A DNA stretch of 64,000 bases. It comes from Sphagnum compactum (taxonomy: Eukaryota > Bryophyta > Sphagnopsida > Sphagnales). The stretch covers positions 847,267-911,266 of the forward strand of contig OZ234502.1 of NCBI GenBank assembly GCA_965153455.1, in the 5' to 3' direction. Under the pieces are notes generated by a model. The model saw only the letters and a program-made list of their open reading frames with translations. It searched no databases and was not told where the DNA came from. The position numbers and the translations under genes are program-made. Positions 45,111 to 56,500 of this stretch are shown one piece after another; position 1 is the stretch's first letter; every line of letters begins with the position of its first letter.

Positions 45111-47824
45111 TACAAGTCCTGCGACCGGCCCTTCCAAATTTCTGAAGTCACACTTCCATTCTTTTTCTTTAACCCTTTTTTCTTTTCTTTATTTTTTTTT
45201 TCTTTTCTTTATCTTTGCTTTTCTTTTTCTTTTCCTTGTTCTTTTATTTCTACTCATTTCATTTCTTCTTCTTTTTTCCTTTTATCTATCTTTCTCTTGC
45301 AACACATATTTAATTCATTTAGGACTAAATTGTTAATTTACGACTTTTCCCTACTTTGTGGATGGTATGAACTTTGTCCGATGACTACCAAATTAAAAAA
45401 ATGTAACCTTATATTAAAATAAAATCAATAATCGTTCACAAAGATAACATCCACAAAGACATTTTGTCTCAAAAAATTCATACCAATTTTGTTTATACAA
45501 CATTTACAATCATTGTTTTTAATACATTGAAGGACACAAAGCCAATCTAACAACATCAACGTTGTCAATGAACCCATTCACCTTGCTCATATTGTAACAA
45601 ATATAATATTACGTTAGTTTCAAAATTAATATATTAAGATGAAAAGAGTATTTTGCCCAGTGCCCACCAAGTGAAAATTATAATATTAAATTTTTAATTT
45701 AGGATTTTATACAACTTGGTGGATGGAATGAACTCCACCTAGTGACCACCAGATTTAACATTGAATTAACAATCATTTTTTTATGTGAATGTCATATTAT
45801 AATTTTGTTCAATTACATTATTTTCACATAAAAACAACTTTGTAATCAACAATTCCAAAAAGATTCATGTCACATTATGTTAAAAACATTTATATCAAAT
45901 CTAAGACAAGATTATGAATTTTCATAAGTGATTGAAAACCAAATGTTAGTGCTCCCATCTAACATCAAAAGACTCAACCCTTTGAATTTGAAACAAGGAG
46001 AGAAGCCAAATTGGCAAAACTACAACATCATAGTATGACACAAATTTTGCTAATTATAATTGAATGCCTGGTGGCCACCACGTGAAACATAAAAAATTGT
46101 AAGCTATGAAAACCAAATAACACAACTCCCATTTAAAGCGAGAAAAAAAAATTCACTGTTTTGAATCTAATATATTGACAACATGTTAAATTAAAACCAA
46201 TACGATGAAACTTAAAAGAAGAAAAAAAACAAGACCAAAAATAATGACAAAAAATTTAATAATATCACTTGGTTGGAGGATATAAGGTACCATTTTTTTT
46301 GCAACTTGAAAAATAAAGAAAGATGACATGTCAATGAATCCCTTGACAATGATTTTTCAGATTTTCTTTTGATTTTTTGTGAGTTTTGAAAAAAAGAAGA
46401 AGGAATATTTGAAGAGGACGGGTCGTGTGCCATATGTATGTTGTTAGGTGGGAGCACGATTCACAACTTTATGCAAAGCTTACTTTTTTTCCTTTTGAGA
46501 TTTAGGGGGCAATTTGCTCTAGAACTGGCCAAGTGGGTGAAAACCCAATGTTGGTTTGGTTTCGTGTTTTGGAAATACCAAAAGGTTCTTAGTATTGAAA
46601 GCAATTCACTTTGATTCCAAGGATGGTTTCTAAATATTACAATCAAATAAATTGCGGTGTCAATCAGTGATTTTTCTTATTCAGGCAATTTGTAAATATA
46701 ATCTTGCTCCGGGTGGGATTGTCAAAAGTGTTTCTTTCAATAAGAAATTTGGTTTTGGATTTCTACTTTTTTGTGTTTGAGATGATGTGAATGTTTTTGG
46801 TTGTAGAGTAACTTGTGAAGTCCTTTTAAAACATCTTGAAATATTTTACTGGTATTTTGATTTTGAATGTCATGACTACAAAATTATGGGGTTCTTTTTA
46901 CCTTCAAAACATCAACAAAGTTCCATGAATTACTTGTCTAATTGCACCCAAAATTATAACACCCAAATACTCAAGATGTCTCTCCCTCAAATAAATTGCA
47001 AAATGGGTTCAATAATATCAAGAAAATCAAGATAACTCCTTACTCAAAGAAATTGCAAAATGGGTTCAATTAGAGTTCGAGCATCTTACATTATCTTGCA
47101 TCTGAGAAATTGGACTATTGCAAAGACAAATGATTGATAAAAATGTTCTTTGTCATATTTGAACCTTGCGCTCCTTCTACTCATATCAGTGCATCAGATG
47201 TCCATGGAAGAGCATTCAAATTTACTTTAAAATTTCATTATAAAACCAGGTATAACCAAAAGGATTTGAGGGAAAAACTTTTGCAATGTCCTATAACACT
47301 AGTATTGAGCATGGCACTGCATTGAACTCATTGCACTTGTTGAATGCTTGCACAAAAGAACTTTATGCTGGCCAATAATTCATCATCAACTTGATATCTA
47401 AAATCCAACTCTTCATCCCCTTTCAAACACCTTCCCCCTCATTGGATTTTACGTAATTCAAGAATCTTCAACATCATCAAATGACCCGTATATGCACTTG
47501 AGACAATTTCATTTGCATTTGCAATCGAAGCTCAAGCAGTTGAAATGCCATCATTCCTTTCACATGCGTTCTGTATGTGTAACTTCCCTGGCAAATTGTG
47601 ATAGTCACAAGATCATCAACATCACCTTTTGGTTGCATTTCAGTAGATGGATGACCAGAATAGAAAAATGTGCTTACAGGGTTCATAGAGGCAGCTAAAG
47701 AGCAGTGTTCTTCACAGAGAAGGACCATAGGCATACCTTGACATCTATGTGGATCAACAACACCACCTGTAACAACACCAGAAGTAAAAGAGAAACAGCA
47801 AAACAGATAGATGGGCCAACTCAC
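45111..47824. other. AT-rich intergenic
   Basis: A T/C tract (45160-45300) is followed by AT-rich DNA. The words GGATGGTATGAACTTTGTCC (45361) and GGATGGAATGAACTCCACC (45722) show a diverged repeat about 360 bp apart. No gene is supported. Confidence 0.5.
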
Positions 47825-47962
47825 TGGGCAGAGGAAGTTGGCAATCTGAACTTTCTCATCTTCACTGACTTCTTCATTGGCAGCATTGCAAAGAGCTGCT
47901 ACTTTGTCAGAGTCCAACCCTATCGCACTAACCATTGCACTTCGAGCTGCATCTGCTGCTGC
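47825..47962 (-). pseudogene. Isolated exon of malonyl-CoA:ACP transacylase
   Basis: A 138-nt segment bordered by a TTGTGCAG acceptor and a GTGAGT donor encodes AAADAARSAMVSAIGLDSDK, then VAALCNAANEEVSEDEKVQ and IANFLCP. This closely follows the plastid MCAT/FabD segment that begins MQAAADAA and continues as IANYLCPGNYAVSGG. MCAT loads malonyl groups on ACP for plastid fatty acid synthesis. The exon is intact, but neither the upstream GQGAQ and GHSLGE exons nor the downstream exons were found within several kb. It is therefore a lone exon, either captured by a mobile element or left from a decayed copy. Confidence 0.65.
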
Positions 47963-48585
47963 CTGCACAACTGCACAACAATTGTTGACACACTCGTTAA
48001 AACTTGTTCCAGGTTCCCCTCACAAGGTTGGAAGTGCCTCAGAGAATAAAGAGCTTTTATCTGAAACGTGAATTGATGTCCTTTACTGTTGGGATTGAGA
48101 CTGAATTGTTAGACCTGTTCTGATAAGAATGAATCAATTTGCACAGGAAGTGATGACACACATTCTACAAGATCAGGGTCCTTCTCCATCTCGAAACAGT
48201 CCTCCTGTGGTGACCTTTTCGACATAAAACTATCAAACAGCGATCCTTTCAAGAATGTGGTCATTTAAGCCTCATTCTACTCAGTACAAAATGAGCAAGA
48301 ATTGCTTCCCAAATGTGTGTGTTCAAATCTGCATGGCTTCACCCCTGATCTTCTAAACAACAATCTCAACGTTTTTTTAGAAAGTTACATTTTTGCTTCA
48401 ACGAGCCAAATGTGAAAAAACATTACTTTAATTATTAACTACACATATTGCATATAATTACAATAATCATTACTATTAAAAAAAAATGGAATCCAAAATA
48501 AACCATTCAAATATATGATTTTAAGCAATTAGTACTATACTACACCTTACGGGCAGGGCCTACGTGTTTATGACGCCTTGTTTGG
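47963..48585. other. Intergenic
   Basis: No gene is supported. At 48549-48582 the sequence GTTTATGACGCCTTGTTTG recalls GTTTGTGACGCCTTGTTTG at 23475-23494, at the inner edge of the older inverted-repeat element. Confidence 0.4.
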
Positions 48586-48905
48586 TTTGAGTTCCCTAGT
48601 TAACCATGGTGGTTAGCTCAGTTGCACTTTTTTCACTACCTATTTACTAGCAACTCACAAGCAAAGCAGGTTGTTGATAGGTAGGTAATAAAACCAACCC
48701 TTACCTATGCATAAACCATCTCCATACCTAGTAGTTACCTATTTTCCTACCTATCTACCTATATATATGAGACCTATTTCCTACAGAAATGGTTATCAAG
48801 GTGAAACCCGATATTAACTCAAGTTGAGGTTCATCCACAACTGAGTGGTAACAGGCATCCAGTGGATGGTGCACTGGTGGGTGGCTGGTTCACTGTGGCC
48901 CCATT
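48586..48905. repeat. Dispersed repeat, copy 2
   Basis: Same family and orientation as 8695-9000. It holds GGTTAGCTCAGTTG (48611-48624), CATAAACCATCT, CCTATTTTCCTACCTATCTA and CCAGTGGATGGTGCACTGGT. This copy has an extra piece (about 48625-48665) after the A-box-like word. Confidence 0.6.
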
Positions 48906-48984
48906 TAAGATGTCTATAATGTGACAGAATCTGACAATTATAATTTTGTCAATTTGTCAATTATATCCTTTATTATGTCCTTTA

Positions 48985-49100
48985 TATATCCTTCACGGGT
49001 ATAAAGGAGGGGTCTTTATGGATAAGGGTTCTAAACAGGTCCTTATGGCTAAGGGGTACCAAAGAGGGTCCTTATTGCTAACGGGTTTATGTCCGTAAGG
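48985..49100. repeat. Degenerate GGGTCCTTATGG repeats
   Basis: Three to four units of about 33 bp contain GGTCCTTATGGCTAAGGGG, ending at GTCCGTAAGG. Confidence 0.65.
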
Positions 49101-49104
49101 GAGT

Positions 49105-49121
49105 AAACCCTAAACCCTAAA
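49105..49121 (+). promoter_or_regulatory. Telo-box upstream of the nuclear protein gene
   Basis: AAACCCTAAACCCTAAA lies about 660 bp before the ATG at 49785. Telo-boxes are common in promoters and leaders of plant genes for ribosome biogenesis and growth. The distance suggests a leader intron may lie between. Confidence 0.4.
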
Positions 49122-49784
49122 TCTTCCAAGCGAGCAGAGAGCAAAGCGCACAAGTGCGTCGCACATGCAGGCGGGTGCTCAGGGCGGGAGAGCGAGCGAG
49201 CGAGCAAGGAAGCGCTGGAACTCCAACAAGAGGTGGGTGTTGGCGGCATAGAGAGAGGAAGGATGGAGGTGCTAGAGTGACAGAGAGGTGCCTGCATTAG
49301 CGGAAGGAGTGAGTATTGGCGGCCCTTTGGTAAGGATGACGATGAGCTTTGTCGGTTTTTCTCTTCTTCTTTTCTGCGTTCTTTCTGTGAAGGTCGGGGT
49401 GGGGGGGGAGGGAGTGACTCGGGAGTTTGCACCCACAGGTTGGATGGTGTTGTTGTCTATTGGAAGATCGCGAGTGCTTTACTATTAAAGAAAAATATGG
49501 TTTGTGTTTGTTTAGAGAGGAAAGAAAAACTTTCTCGCAGGAGCTGCTAGGGAAAATCATGAACTACTAGGTAGTCTCCTCATTGACAGTTCCATCTGCT
49601 CTTCATGTAGGTGTTGTTCATGTACATTTGATTGAGCAAGAGCTGGGTTGGGTGAACAGGAGTCTTTATTGGGAAAGGACTACGCAAGTAGAAGGGCTGC
49701 TGCACCTGGAGGTGAGTGGGTGGGTGGGTGGTGTTGACAGCCTGAAAGCGTTTTGTCAGGTGCATTCTTTCCCCCATCATCACC

Positions 49785-50486
49785 ATGCCTGATGATAAGA
49801 AGAAACAGTTACAGAAACTGCAGGCATTGGCTGCAAAAAGGAAAGCAGACAGTGAGGGTCATGGGGGACAGAAGAAGCTGAAAGCAGCACCAGCAGCTAA
49901 TGTCATCCCTCCCAAGAAGCTTTCTTTGAATAATGGAGACACAAAACCACCAAGACCATCCGCAATTTCCAAGGGCAAGGAAAAGCAGCAAAGCACAAAC
50001 CTCAAGGCGAAGTCACCTGTCAAGAGGAAGCCTACAGAGAAATGGGACAGTGACTCAGATACATCTGAAGAGGATGATGAAGGAGATGCCTCAGCTGGAT
50101 CAGAAGATGATCTTGACAGTGAAGAAGCTTCAGAAGAAGAGGCTGATCACCCACACCCTGCTAAAAAATCTGGAAAGATTGCTGCTGCCAAACCACCTGC
50201 AAAGAAGTTCAAACCTTCAGACTTCAAGGAGAAAGATAAAGGCAAGAGGGTAGAGATAGGAAAGGACAACAAGGGCAAAGGGAAGAGAACAGTAGAGGAA
50301 AGTGATGATGATGGGGACAATCTTGATGAAGAAGATGATGGTGGTGACTTGTCTGAAGATCCCTTAGATGAAGTTGATCCTAGTAACATCCTTCCTTCCA
50401 GAACCCGCAGACGAGCATCTCAACCTGTACAGTATGACTTTGACCATGCCAGTGGTGACGACTCTGAGGATGACAGTGATGCATAG
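49785..50486 (+). CDS. Acidic/basic nuclear-type protein, CHZ-like C-terminal motif
   Basis: A single open frame of 233 codons with an ATG in the context ATCACCATGCC. It opens with MPDDKKKQLQKLQALAAKRK, followed by Lys-rich stretches (KKLKAAP, SPVKRKPTEKWD). Acidic runs follow (DSDSDTSEEDDEGD, EESDDDGDNLDEEDDGGD), and the C-terminal motif is DEVDPSNILPSRTRRRASQP. Alternating acidic and basic tracts indicate a disordered nuclear protein. The short motif before the C-terminus resembles the D-P-x-N-I-x-x-x-RRTRG motif of CHZ-type H2A.Z-H2B chaperones, but the rest does not align, so a chaperone role is only a suggestion. No domain or membrane segment is seen. The stop codon lies in a 41-bp duplication. 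Confidence 0.65.
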   Translation: MPDDKKKQLQKLQALAAKRKADSEGHGGQKKLKAAPAANVIPPKKLSLNNGDTKPPRPSAISKGKEKQQSTNLKAKSPVKRKPTEKWDSDSDTSEEDDEGDASAGSEDDLDSEEASEEEADHPHPAKKSGKIAAAKPPAKKFKPSDFKEKDKGKRVEIGKDNKGKGKRTVEESDDDGDNLDEEDDGGDLSEDPLDEVDPSNILPSRTRRRASQPVQYDFDHASGDDSEDDSDA

Positions 50487-50529
50487 TGGCAAAATGCCCA
50501 CGACACCAAGGATGACAGTGATGCATAGT
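50468..50529. repeat. Short duplication that includes the stop codon
   Basis: GGATGACAGTGATGCATAGTG occurs at 50468 and again at 50509. The first copy ends the reading frame (DDSDA, TAG). Confidence 0.9.
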
Positions 50530-51629
50530 GAAAATGCCTGTGGCATGGGTTTTACATCCATCATTTTGAGCTGTGGTAAATCATAACAAACTCTGAGGTC
50601 CAGAGAGGATTGCAAGGATCCCTTCTTTTGATGCAATCACTGTTTAGCAACCAAAAAACTGCTTTTTTCTTACCTTTCGGGCTTTTTGTCCATTGTCTGT
50701 TGTTTTGTCACTGAACAGCATCCTGAGGTTGCACTAGTGTATTTCTGCCCCTGCTTTTGACTAACTGTGAGTCTATCAAGATGGTTTTGTTGCAGTGGCA
50801 TGGTTGGTTTACAGCAGGCAAAGTACAGCTTGTCAATTGCTTAAAGTCCAATCAAGATCTTTTTTCTTACTTTTGTTTGCTTATGTTCTTTTTTTTTCCG
50901 AGCATGCATCTTAAATCCTATTGTCTTCTTTGCACATCAGATTCTCACATTGTAACAACAGATTGTGGATCCAGACCTTGTAGTGGTGGTGTTTTGTGTT
51001 CACAGTTTTTTTGTCTTGCAAAGGCTGGGTAGATACTAGACACCTACCCTGGAATTTTTGGCTTTAGAATCATTGTGTTTATATAGGTAAGTAGAGAATA
51101 GAGACTTTAGCGGCCATCCACAACAGAGATTTTGGTGTTTGCAGCCATGTCTCAATTTAGAATAGATTGTGTGCAGATGTGGTTAAACACTCTTTCACAA
51201 CATCAGACAGGAAGGATGTCCTTTTCTCTTCAACTATTATGTTATCGATGGAGGTAGAGTATCCACTCTGTTTATCTCTGCCTTTAAGAGAGAGACTGCA
51301 GCTTAACAATGTAGTTTTCATTTTGGTCGTGTTTACCAGGTGTTGCTGTGAACTGTTAATGTTTTAACAACTTCATGGAAACATTTCATGTTTTAACTGT
51401 TGGCTGGACTGAACTTGCCATAAGGGGGCAGAGTCATTAGGCAAATGAGAGCTGCTTGTTTGAGCTTGTCATCGATTGTGTTCTTAACAGATTCTATATG
51501 GTTGGTTAGAAGCAACTAACCATCACTACAGAATTATATGAATTTTGTGTAGGTGGGTTGGTTTGAAAGCTTGAGTGTCTACATGCTCAGGACATATTTC
51601 AAAATTCAGGATTTCAGTATGTGGAACCA
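50530..51629. other. 3' UTR and intergenic
   Basis: T-rich sequence, no gene supported. Confidence 0.45.
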
Positions 51630-52600
51630 TTCATTGAAATTAGCCTGGATTGCTTGAGATCTTTGAAGCATCTGCAGACATTGGCCATTTTCAGAGACCA
51701 GCCAAGTTTCTGCAGATGCTTCAAAGCTTAGACATGGTGCATTGATGACTCTCCAGGTGCAGGTTATCCAGGCGACTGACTTGGATTTTGGTGGCAATTG
51801 AGAAACAAGTGCTTGTCATCTTTGGATTTAGAATTGTACTTGGCATCAAGAATCACATTTTCCATGTGTATCAGACAAAAGCAAAACTAATGCCAGGAGA
51901 AGATGAACTTAGGATCAGATTAGCGTGAATGGTTCATTTAACAGACCCATCTTCTTGCAGAGGGCATATGTATCATGGCCTGGTCATTCTGCAATTATGG
52001 TGCATGCAAAGTTACTGCTATTGTGATCTCTGAGGGGGAGTAGTTTGCTTGACATATGTGCAAAACGTGGGAACATTGTAGATACATGTTTCCGTGGAAT
52101 GTGTTCAACAAACAAATTGTCATCTTACAATTATCAGTTCTTAGAACATCATTATATTGGGATACAAAAGCGTGTGTAATGGCAGAAGGCACAACAAATG
52201 TTTAGACAACTGCAACAGGAAGGAAGGCATGTGCCTCAAATACTGTTGTAACCTTTTTGCAGGTGCTGAGTGCATGTGCCAGCATAGTTGCCCTTGAAGA
52301 GGGCACATTTCTTGGTGAGCAGATCATTCAAAGTAGATGGGATTCAGATGGGTGAGCAGCTTGGTTGACATGTATGCAAAATGTGGGAGCATGGAGGATT
52401 CTGCTTGGAGTCAGTGTTCGCCAAGATGTAATCTCAAAGTGTTGTCCTCTTGGAATGCCATACTTACAGGAAGTGTGTGCATTGGCATGGTAAGAGAGCG
52501 TTAGTTGAACAATTTGATCGCCAGTGTGAAGAAGGTAGAAGAATCCTAAACCCAGCTGATCAGAATCACCTTTCGTTTGTCTTCAATTATCTCAATTCAC
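51630..52600 (+). pseudogene. Decayed PPR-protein gene
   Basis: In changing plus-strand frames the sequence gives fragments of a plant PLS-type pentatricopeptide protein. VLSACASIVALEEG is at 52262. It is followed by QII.S, a SSLVDMYAKCGS-like stretch near 52360-52400 (DMYAKCGSMED with frame changes), SWNAILTG near 52450, and an EQFDRQCEEG-like stretch near 52510. An earlier, more damaged repeat (KAQQMFRQLQQEG near 52190) precedes them. PPR proteins bind organelle RNA. Many frameshifts and stops leave no usable frame. Confidence 0.6.
51661..51726. repeat. 18-bp perfect inverted repeat (hairpin)
   Basis: CTTTGAAGCATCTGCAGA and its exact reverse complement (TCTGCAGATGCTTCAAAG) lie about 30 nt apart. 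The pairing continues after a bulge with TTGGC/GCCAA. The stem of about 23-25 bp is of miRNA-precursor length, but it lies in PPR debris. Confidence 0.7.
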
Positions 52601-53279
52601 TTGATTTCCTCAAAATTGGAACAGTACACGTGCATGCATGGTCGAGCTTCTTGGCTGTGCCCACTCAGATCTGCAACACAACAAGACAAAAATTCTGACA
52701 GTGCTGAACCCTAAACCACAACACAACGACAGAAATTCTGACAGTGCTAAGCCAGTTGTAAGCTGACCATCTTCTTCATCAGGTGCACAGCAGAGAAGTA
52801 ACCAATTTCAGATTGTCAATCACGCAAACAAGCCGGCATTCACTCATTGAAACATCAATTTCCTCCTCCTCTTCCGGCACGCAGAACTACTGGATGCGAA
52901 CATAACAGTTACAATGACCAATAATGATACAACCAACTCTGCGACTGACCCCCAGCCACAATGCACACACGCTAGAGTACAGAAATGGCTCTAATCTGTC
53001 TCCCCTACGTAACATCTAACAGCCGAATTCCCTCAACAAATGAAAAATGTATGTGAATTGCCACGCACCACTACAAAGGGAAAAACGCAAACTCCTTTCT
53101 CTAATGACAGCAGATCAAAAGCCTTTTTCAACAAATCACACTGAGATCTCCCAGACTTTCTGCTCTCTCTATCTGCAGACCATAAACCCCAAACCCAAGA
53201 CTTCCTTCTGCGTTTTGCGCTCATGTGCATCCGATATCGCACTGCTAACTCCAGACCGCTACTAAATTACTTTCCTACA
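52601..53279. other. Intergenic, possibly 3' UTR of a minus-strand gene
   Basis: A short duplication (GACAGTGCTGAACC... / GACAGTGCTAAGCC...) lies near 52698 and 52740. No gene was recognised. Confidence 0.4.
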
Positions 53280-53485
53280 ACACAAGTACCCTTGATATAT
53301 AACAATCACCATCGCCGATCACCTCCTCCGTTTCCGTTCGATCGTTCTCGACTCTGACATCCTCCTCATAAGTACTGTGTCGTCCTAAGCCTGCCGGACC
53401 ACCGACGCCGCCAGCGTCACCATCATCATAGTTTCGCCATCGCTCTTGAGCTAACCTTGAGGGTCCGCAACTTCATAATGAGCAG
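53276..53485 (-). CDS. Possible 3' exon of an unrecognised gene
   Basis: On the minus strand a GC-richer segment is open for about 65 codons to a stop. It reads RLAQERWRNYDDGDAGG, VGGPAGLGRHSTYEEDV, then RTETEEVIGDGDCYIS. It has coding-like composition, a plausible AG before it (near 53485) and no ATG. No upstream exon was recognised. Confidence 0.3.
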
Positions 53486-53599
53486 CAGTCTTCTAAGTCC
53501 ACATCTGACATACAGAAACCCTAATCCCAAACCCTAAGGGGGAGGGCTTTCCAGTGCGTAAAGCACAGATACTGAACATTCTAAATCTGGAAAGTTCCT

Positions 53600-56500
53600 C
53601 ATCTGAAATCCTACAAAAGATTGTAGTGTAATTGTTTTCATTTTATGTGTATTGAAAAATTGCTTGCACTAAAAATTTCTTGTATTTAAAATTGTTTTAT
53701 GGTAAAATGAAAAGTTGATGTACAAGAACCTTTCCTTTACTCTAAAAATAATTATGATAAATATATATAATAAATAAAAGCTATGAAAATTAAAATTGTT
53801 CTACAAGTAGTTTTTATTTATACAAACTAGTTATAAATTAAATAAAGAACAATAAAAAGGTTATATAAACAATTGTCAACAACAACAACATTAAGCGTTC
53901 AACTTTCAAGAGGTTTTTTTTTGTTAGGAAATTTGATTTTAGATCATCAAAATCAAGTTTATGTTTCACATTACGTTGCACATCATCATTAAAAACAATG
54001 AAAATTATATTATATTTCTTTGAAATACTAGAAAAAAATTCAAATTAGCATTTGGTGGAATCAAACCCCCCAAAAAAAACATTGAACCTATTACTATTTC
54101 CTTATAATAACCAAAACAATTGAAGTTTTCATATGTTCTTCTTATGGGCGAATAATATCAAGCAACCTACTTCCTTATAATATTAAAAATAATTTTATTT
54201 TTTTTTGGAAATTAACATTGGACAACCACTTGATATTATTTTTGTGGAATATTGAGAAAACAATTAACCTTATGCTTAAGGGTCTTTGGTCTTCTTGTTG
54301 GTGAATAGATTGTGTGATCTACTATTTCTTAAAACATTTGAAAACTAAATAAATAAAATGAAAAAATATAATTGAATGGCACTTGATTTTTTTCCCTAAA
54401 TTACTACAATGAATAAACTTTTTTACAACTTTTGCTTCTCCACCCCCTATACCCCATGTGAAAGGAATTCCCCCAATGCCTCTATCCCAAATTTGGGACA
54501 AGTCAATCATCTTGAAACATAACCTTTTGCTCAAAGCTTTTTCAAGCTTTTACTTGACCTTTGCTTCATCTCTCACAATGCATAATATCATCCAAACAAA
54601 TAATGGTCATTAGTTTTTGTCCATGTAAAGGAGGGTTTATATCTTTTTCAGGTGCCTATATACAAGAAGGTTATGAAACATTTCATCCACCTACATGGAA
54701 CGATTATGGGGTCACTTTCAAACCTCTAAACAAAAGGTTATGTTTGATAACTAACTCGAGAACCTTAGTTATGGGAGATACGCTATGAGAAAAATGGGGG
54801 TTTTACAATTGGGCTTGCAACTGCATTCTTTATTTTCAATGACCACTTGTAACTTAGTGTAAAAATATGGTGTTAGTTGCATCAAACAAGTTGCATTAGT
54901 TGCAAAAGACATGACACTTGACACATGTGCCATTCCGCATCATTGTATACAATGAATGAAATACATTAAATTGCTTTGCAACTAAAATTTTAGAGTGTAT
55001 GGTTCACTTCTACATGTTTTGTGCGTGAAAATCAACACCACGGCACATGGAAAATTCATTCATGGATCAAAATAGTTCAATTAACATGGAACTATTTTGC
55101 AACTAATGTAGTTGCACAATGCATATATTATTTTCTAACTAAGAATTTGGTTATTCGGTCCAAAGTACTTGTATCATAATTGATTTTATTACTTAATGCA
55201 ACTATCGTAGTACCTTTACCATTTTGGCAACAGACTCTCAAATAACTAATTAAAATTTAAATATTAATTTCAGCACTTGGTTTTTTAATTTTGAAATTTT
55301 TGACAAGTAATAGTTATATAAAATAATAAACAAGCTCTTGTCAATGTTATGGAATAGTCTCATGTGTTTAAATTGCTTCAATTTTAAGTCATTATCCTTG
55401 TAGGTCTACAATTCAAACTTGATAGTGGAATTTTGATTTTATTAAAATTTTGATACAAATATAAATAATTTTTCAAAATTTCAGCAAAACGAAAATAATT
55501 TAATTTATGCTGAAATGGTAAGGGTACTACGATATTGAAAGTGGTGTAAAAATTATTTTGTGACTTTTTTTGTTGATGTATGGGAATGGTGGCAATCTTG
55601 TAATTAATGTTGTTAATAATGTCACAAATACTTTGCAACTATGTGATAAGTTTTTTTAGTGATGTTTTCCAACTAAATAAATACATTATTATTATTTTGT
55701 GACTATAAGGGGTAGTAATGATACCATATTTCAATTGCCAACAATATGCATAATAATGTGATGTAAGTAATTACATTTAACACATTTTCATTTATAAACG
55801 TTGAAATTTATTACATGGTATTAATTTACAACTAAGACAATGGATGGAGTGGTACTAAGCTTGCAACTAACAAACATGGTGATGGATCATGAATAGAAGC
55901 AAATGATCCCGTGTTGCAACTAACATACATTACATTAAATAAATATCTTGTAATTAACATTATCACTAATGTTATAGTTTGTAATTAGCATGACACACCA
56001 AAATACCATTTTAGAACCCAAAGGTATCATGTCATGTTTGTTTTATGAAGACCATTGGCATTGCCCTCCGATGTTTTCATCTTAGTGCACATGGAACTTG
56101 CACCCATCTATTAATTCATCTTTTTTTAAAGTTTCATTACTATGATTAGAATGCAACCAAATTAGAATTCACATAAACATGGAACTAAACTTGTATTAAT
56201 CAACATGTAAAACTCAATTTGCACATGGTCTAGGGTGAAAGTAATATTCAACTAACAAGTGTATGAATGGGTTCTAACATGCAATTGTGTCACAAAGACC
56301 ACATAAATGACATAGTCCAACGTTTGTGCTAGTTGGTAGTTGTCACATTAAATGTGTTAATATAAGGAATGGCCATGGAATGACCATGGTTACATAACTC
56401 CTTGATAATGCCACCCACACCCTAAAGCTCAAACCTTGTAAAGGCTAATGAACCATTAGCAAAGGAATTAGGTCTTGTGGACAAAGTAATTTAAAGAGGA

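Noticed and set aside
47477-47824. Remainder of the 163-codon minus-strand frame after the MCAT exon
   Set aside because: It follows a good GTGAGT donor and does not match MCAT, so it reads through an intron.
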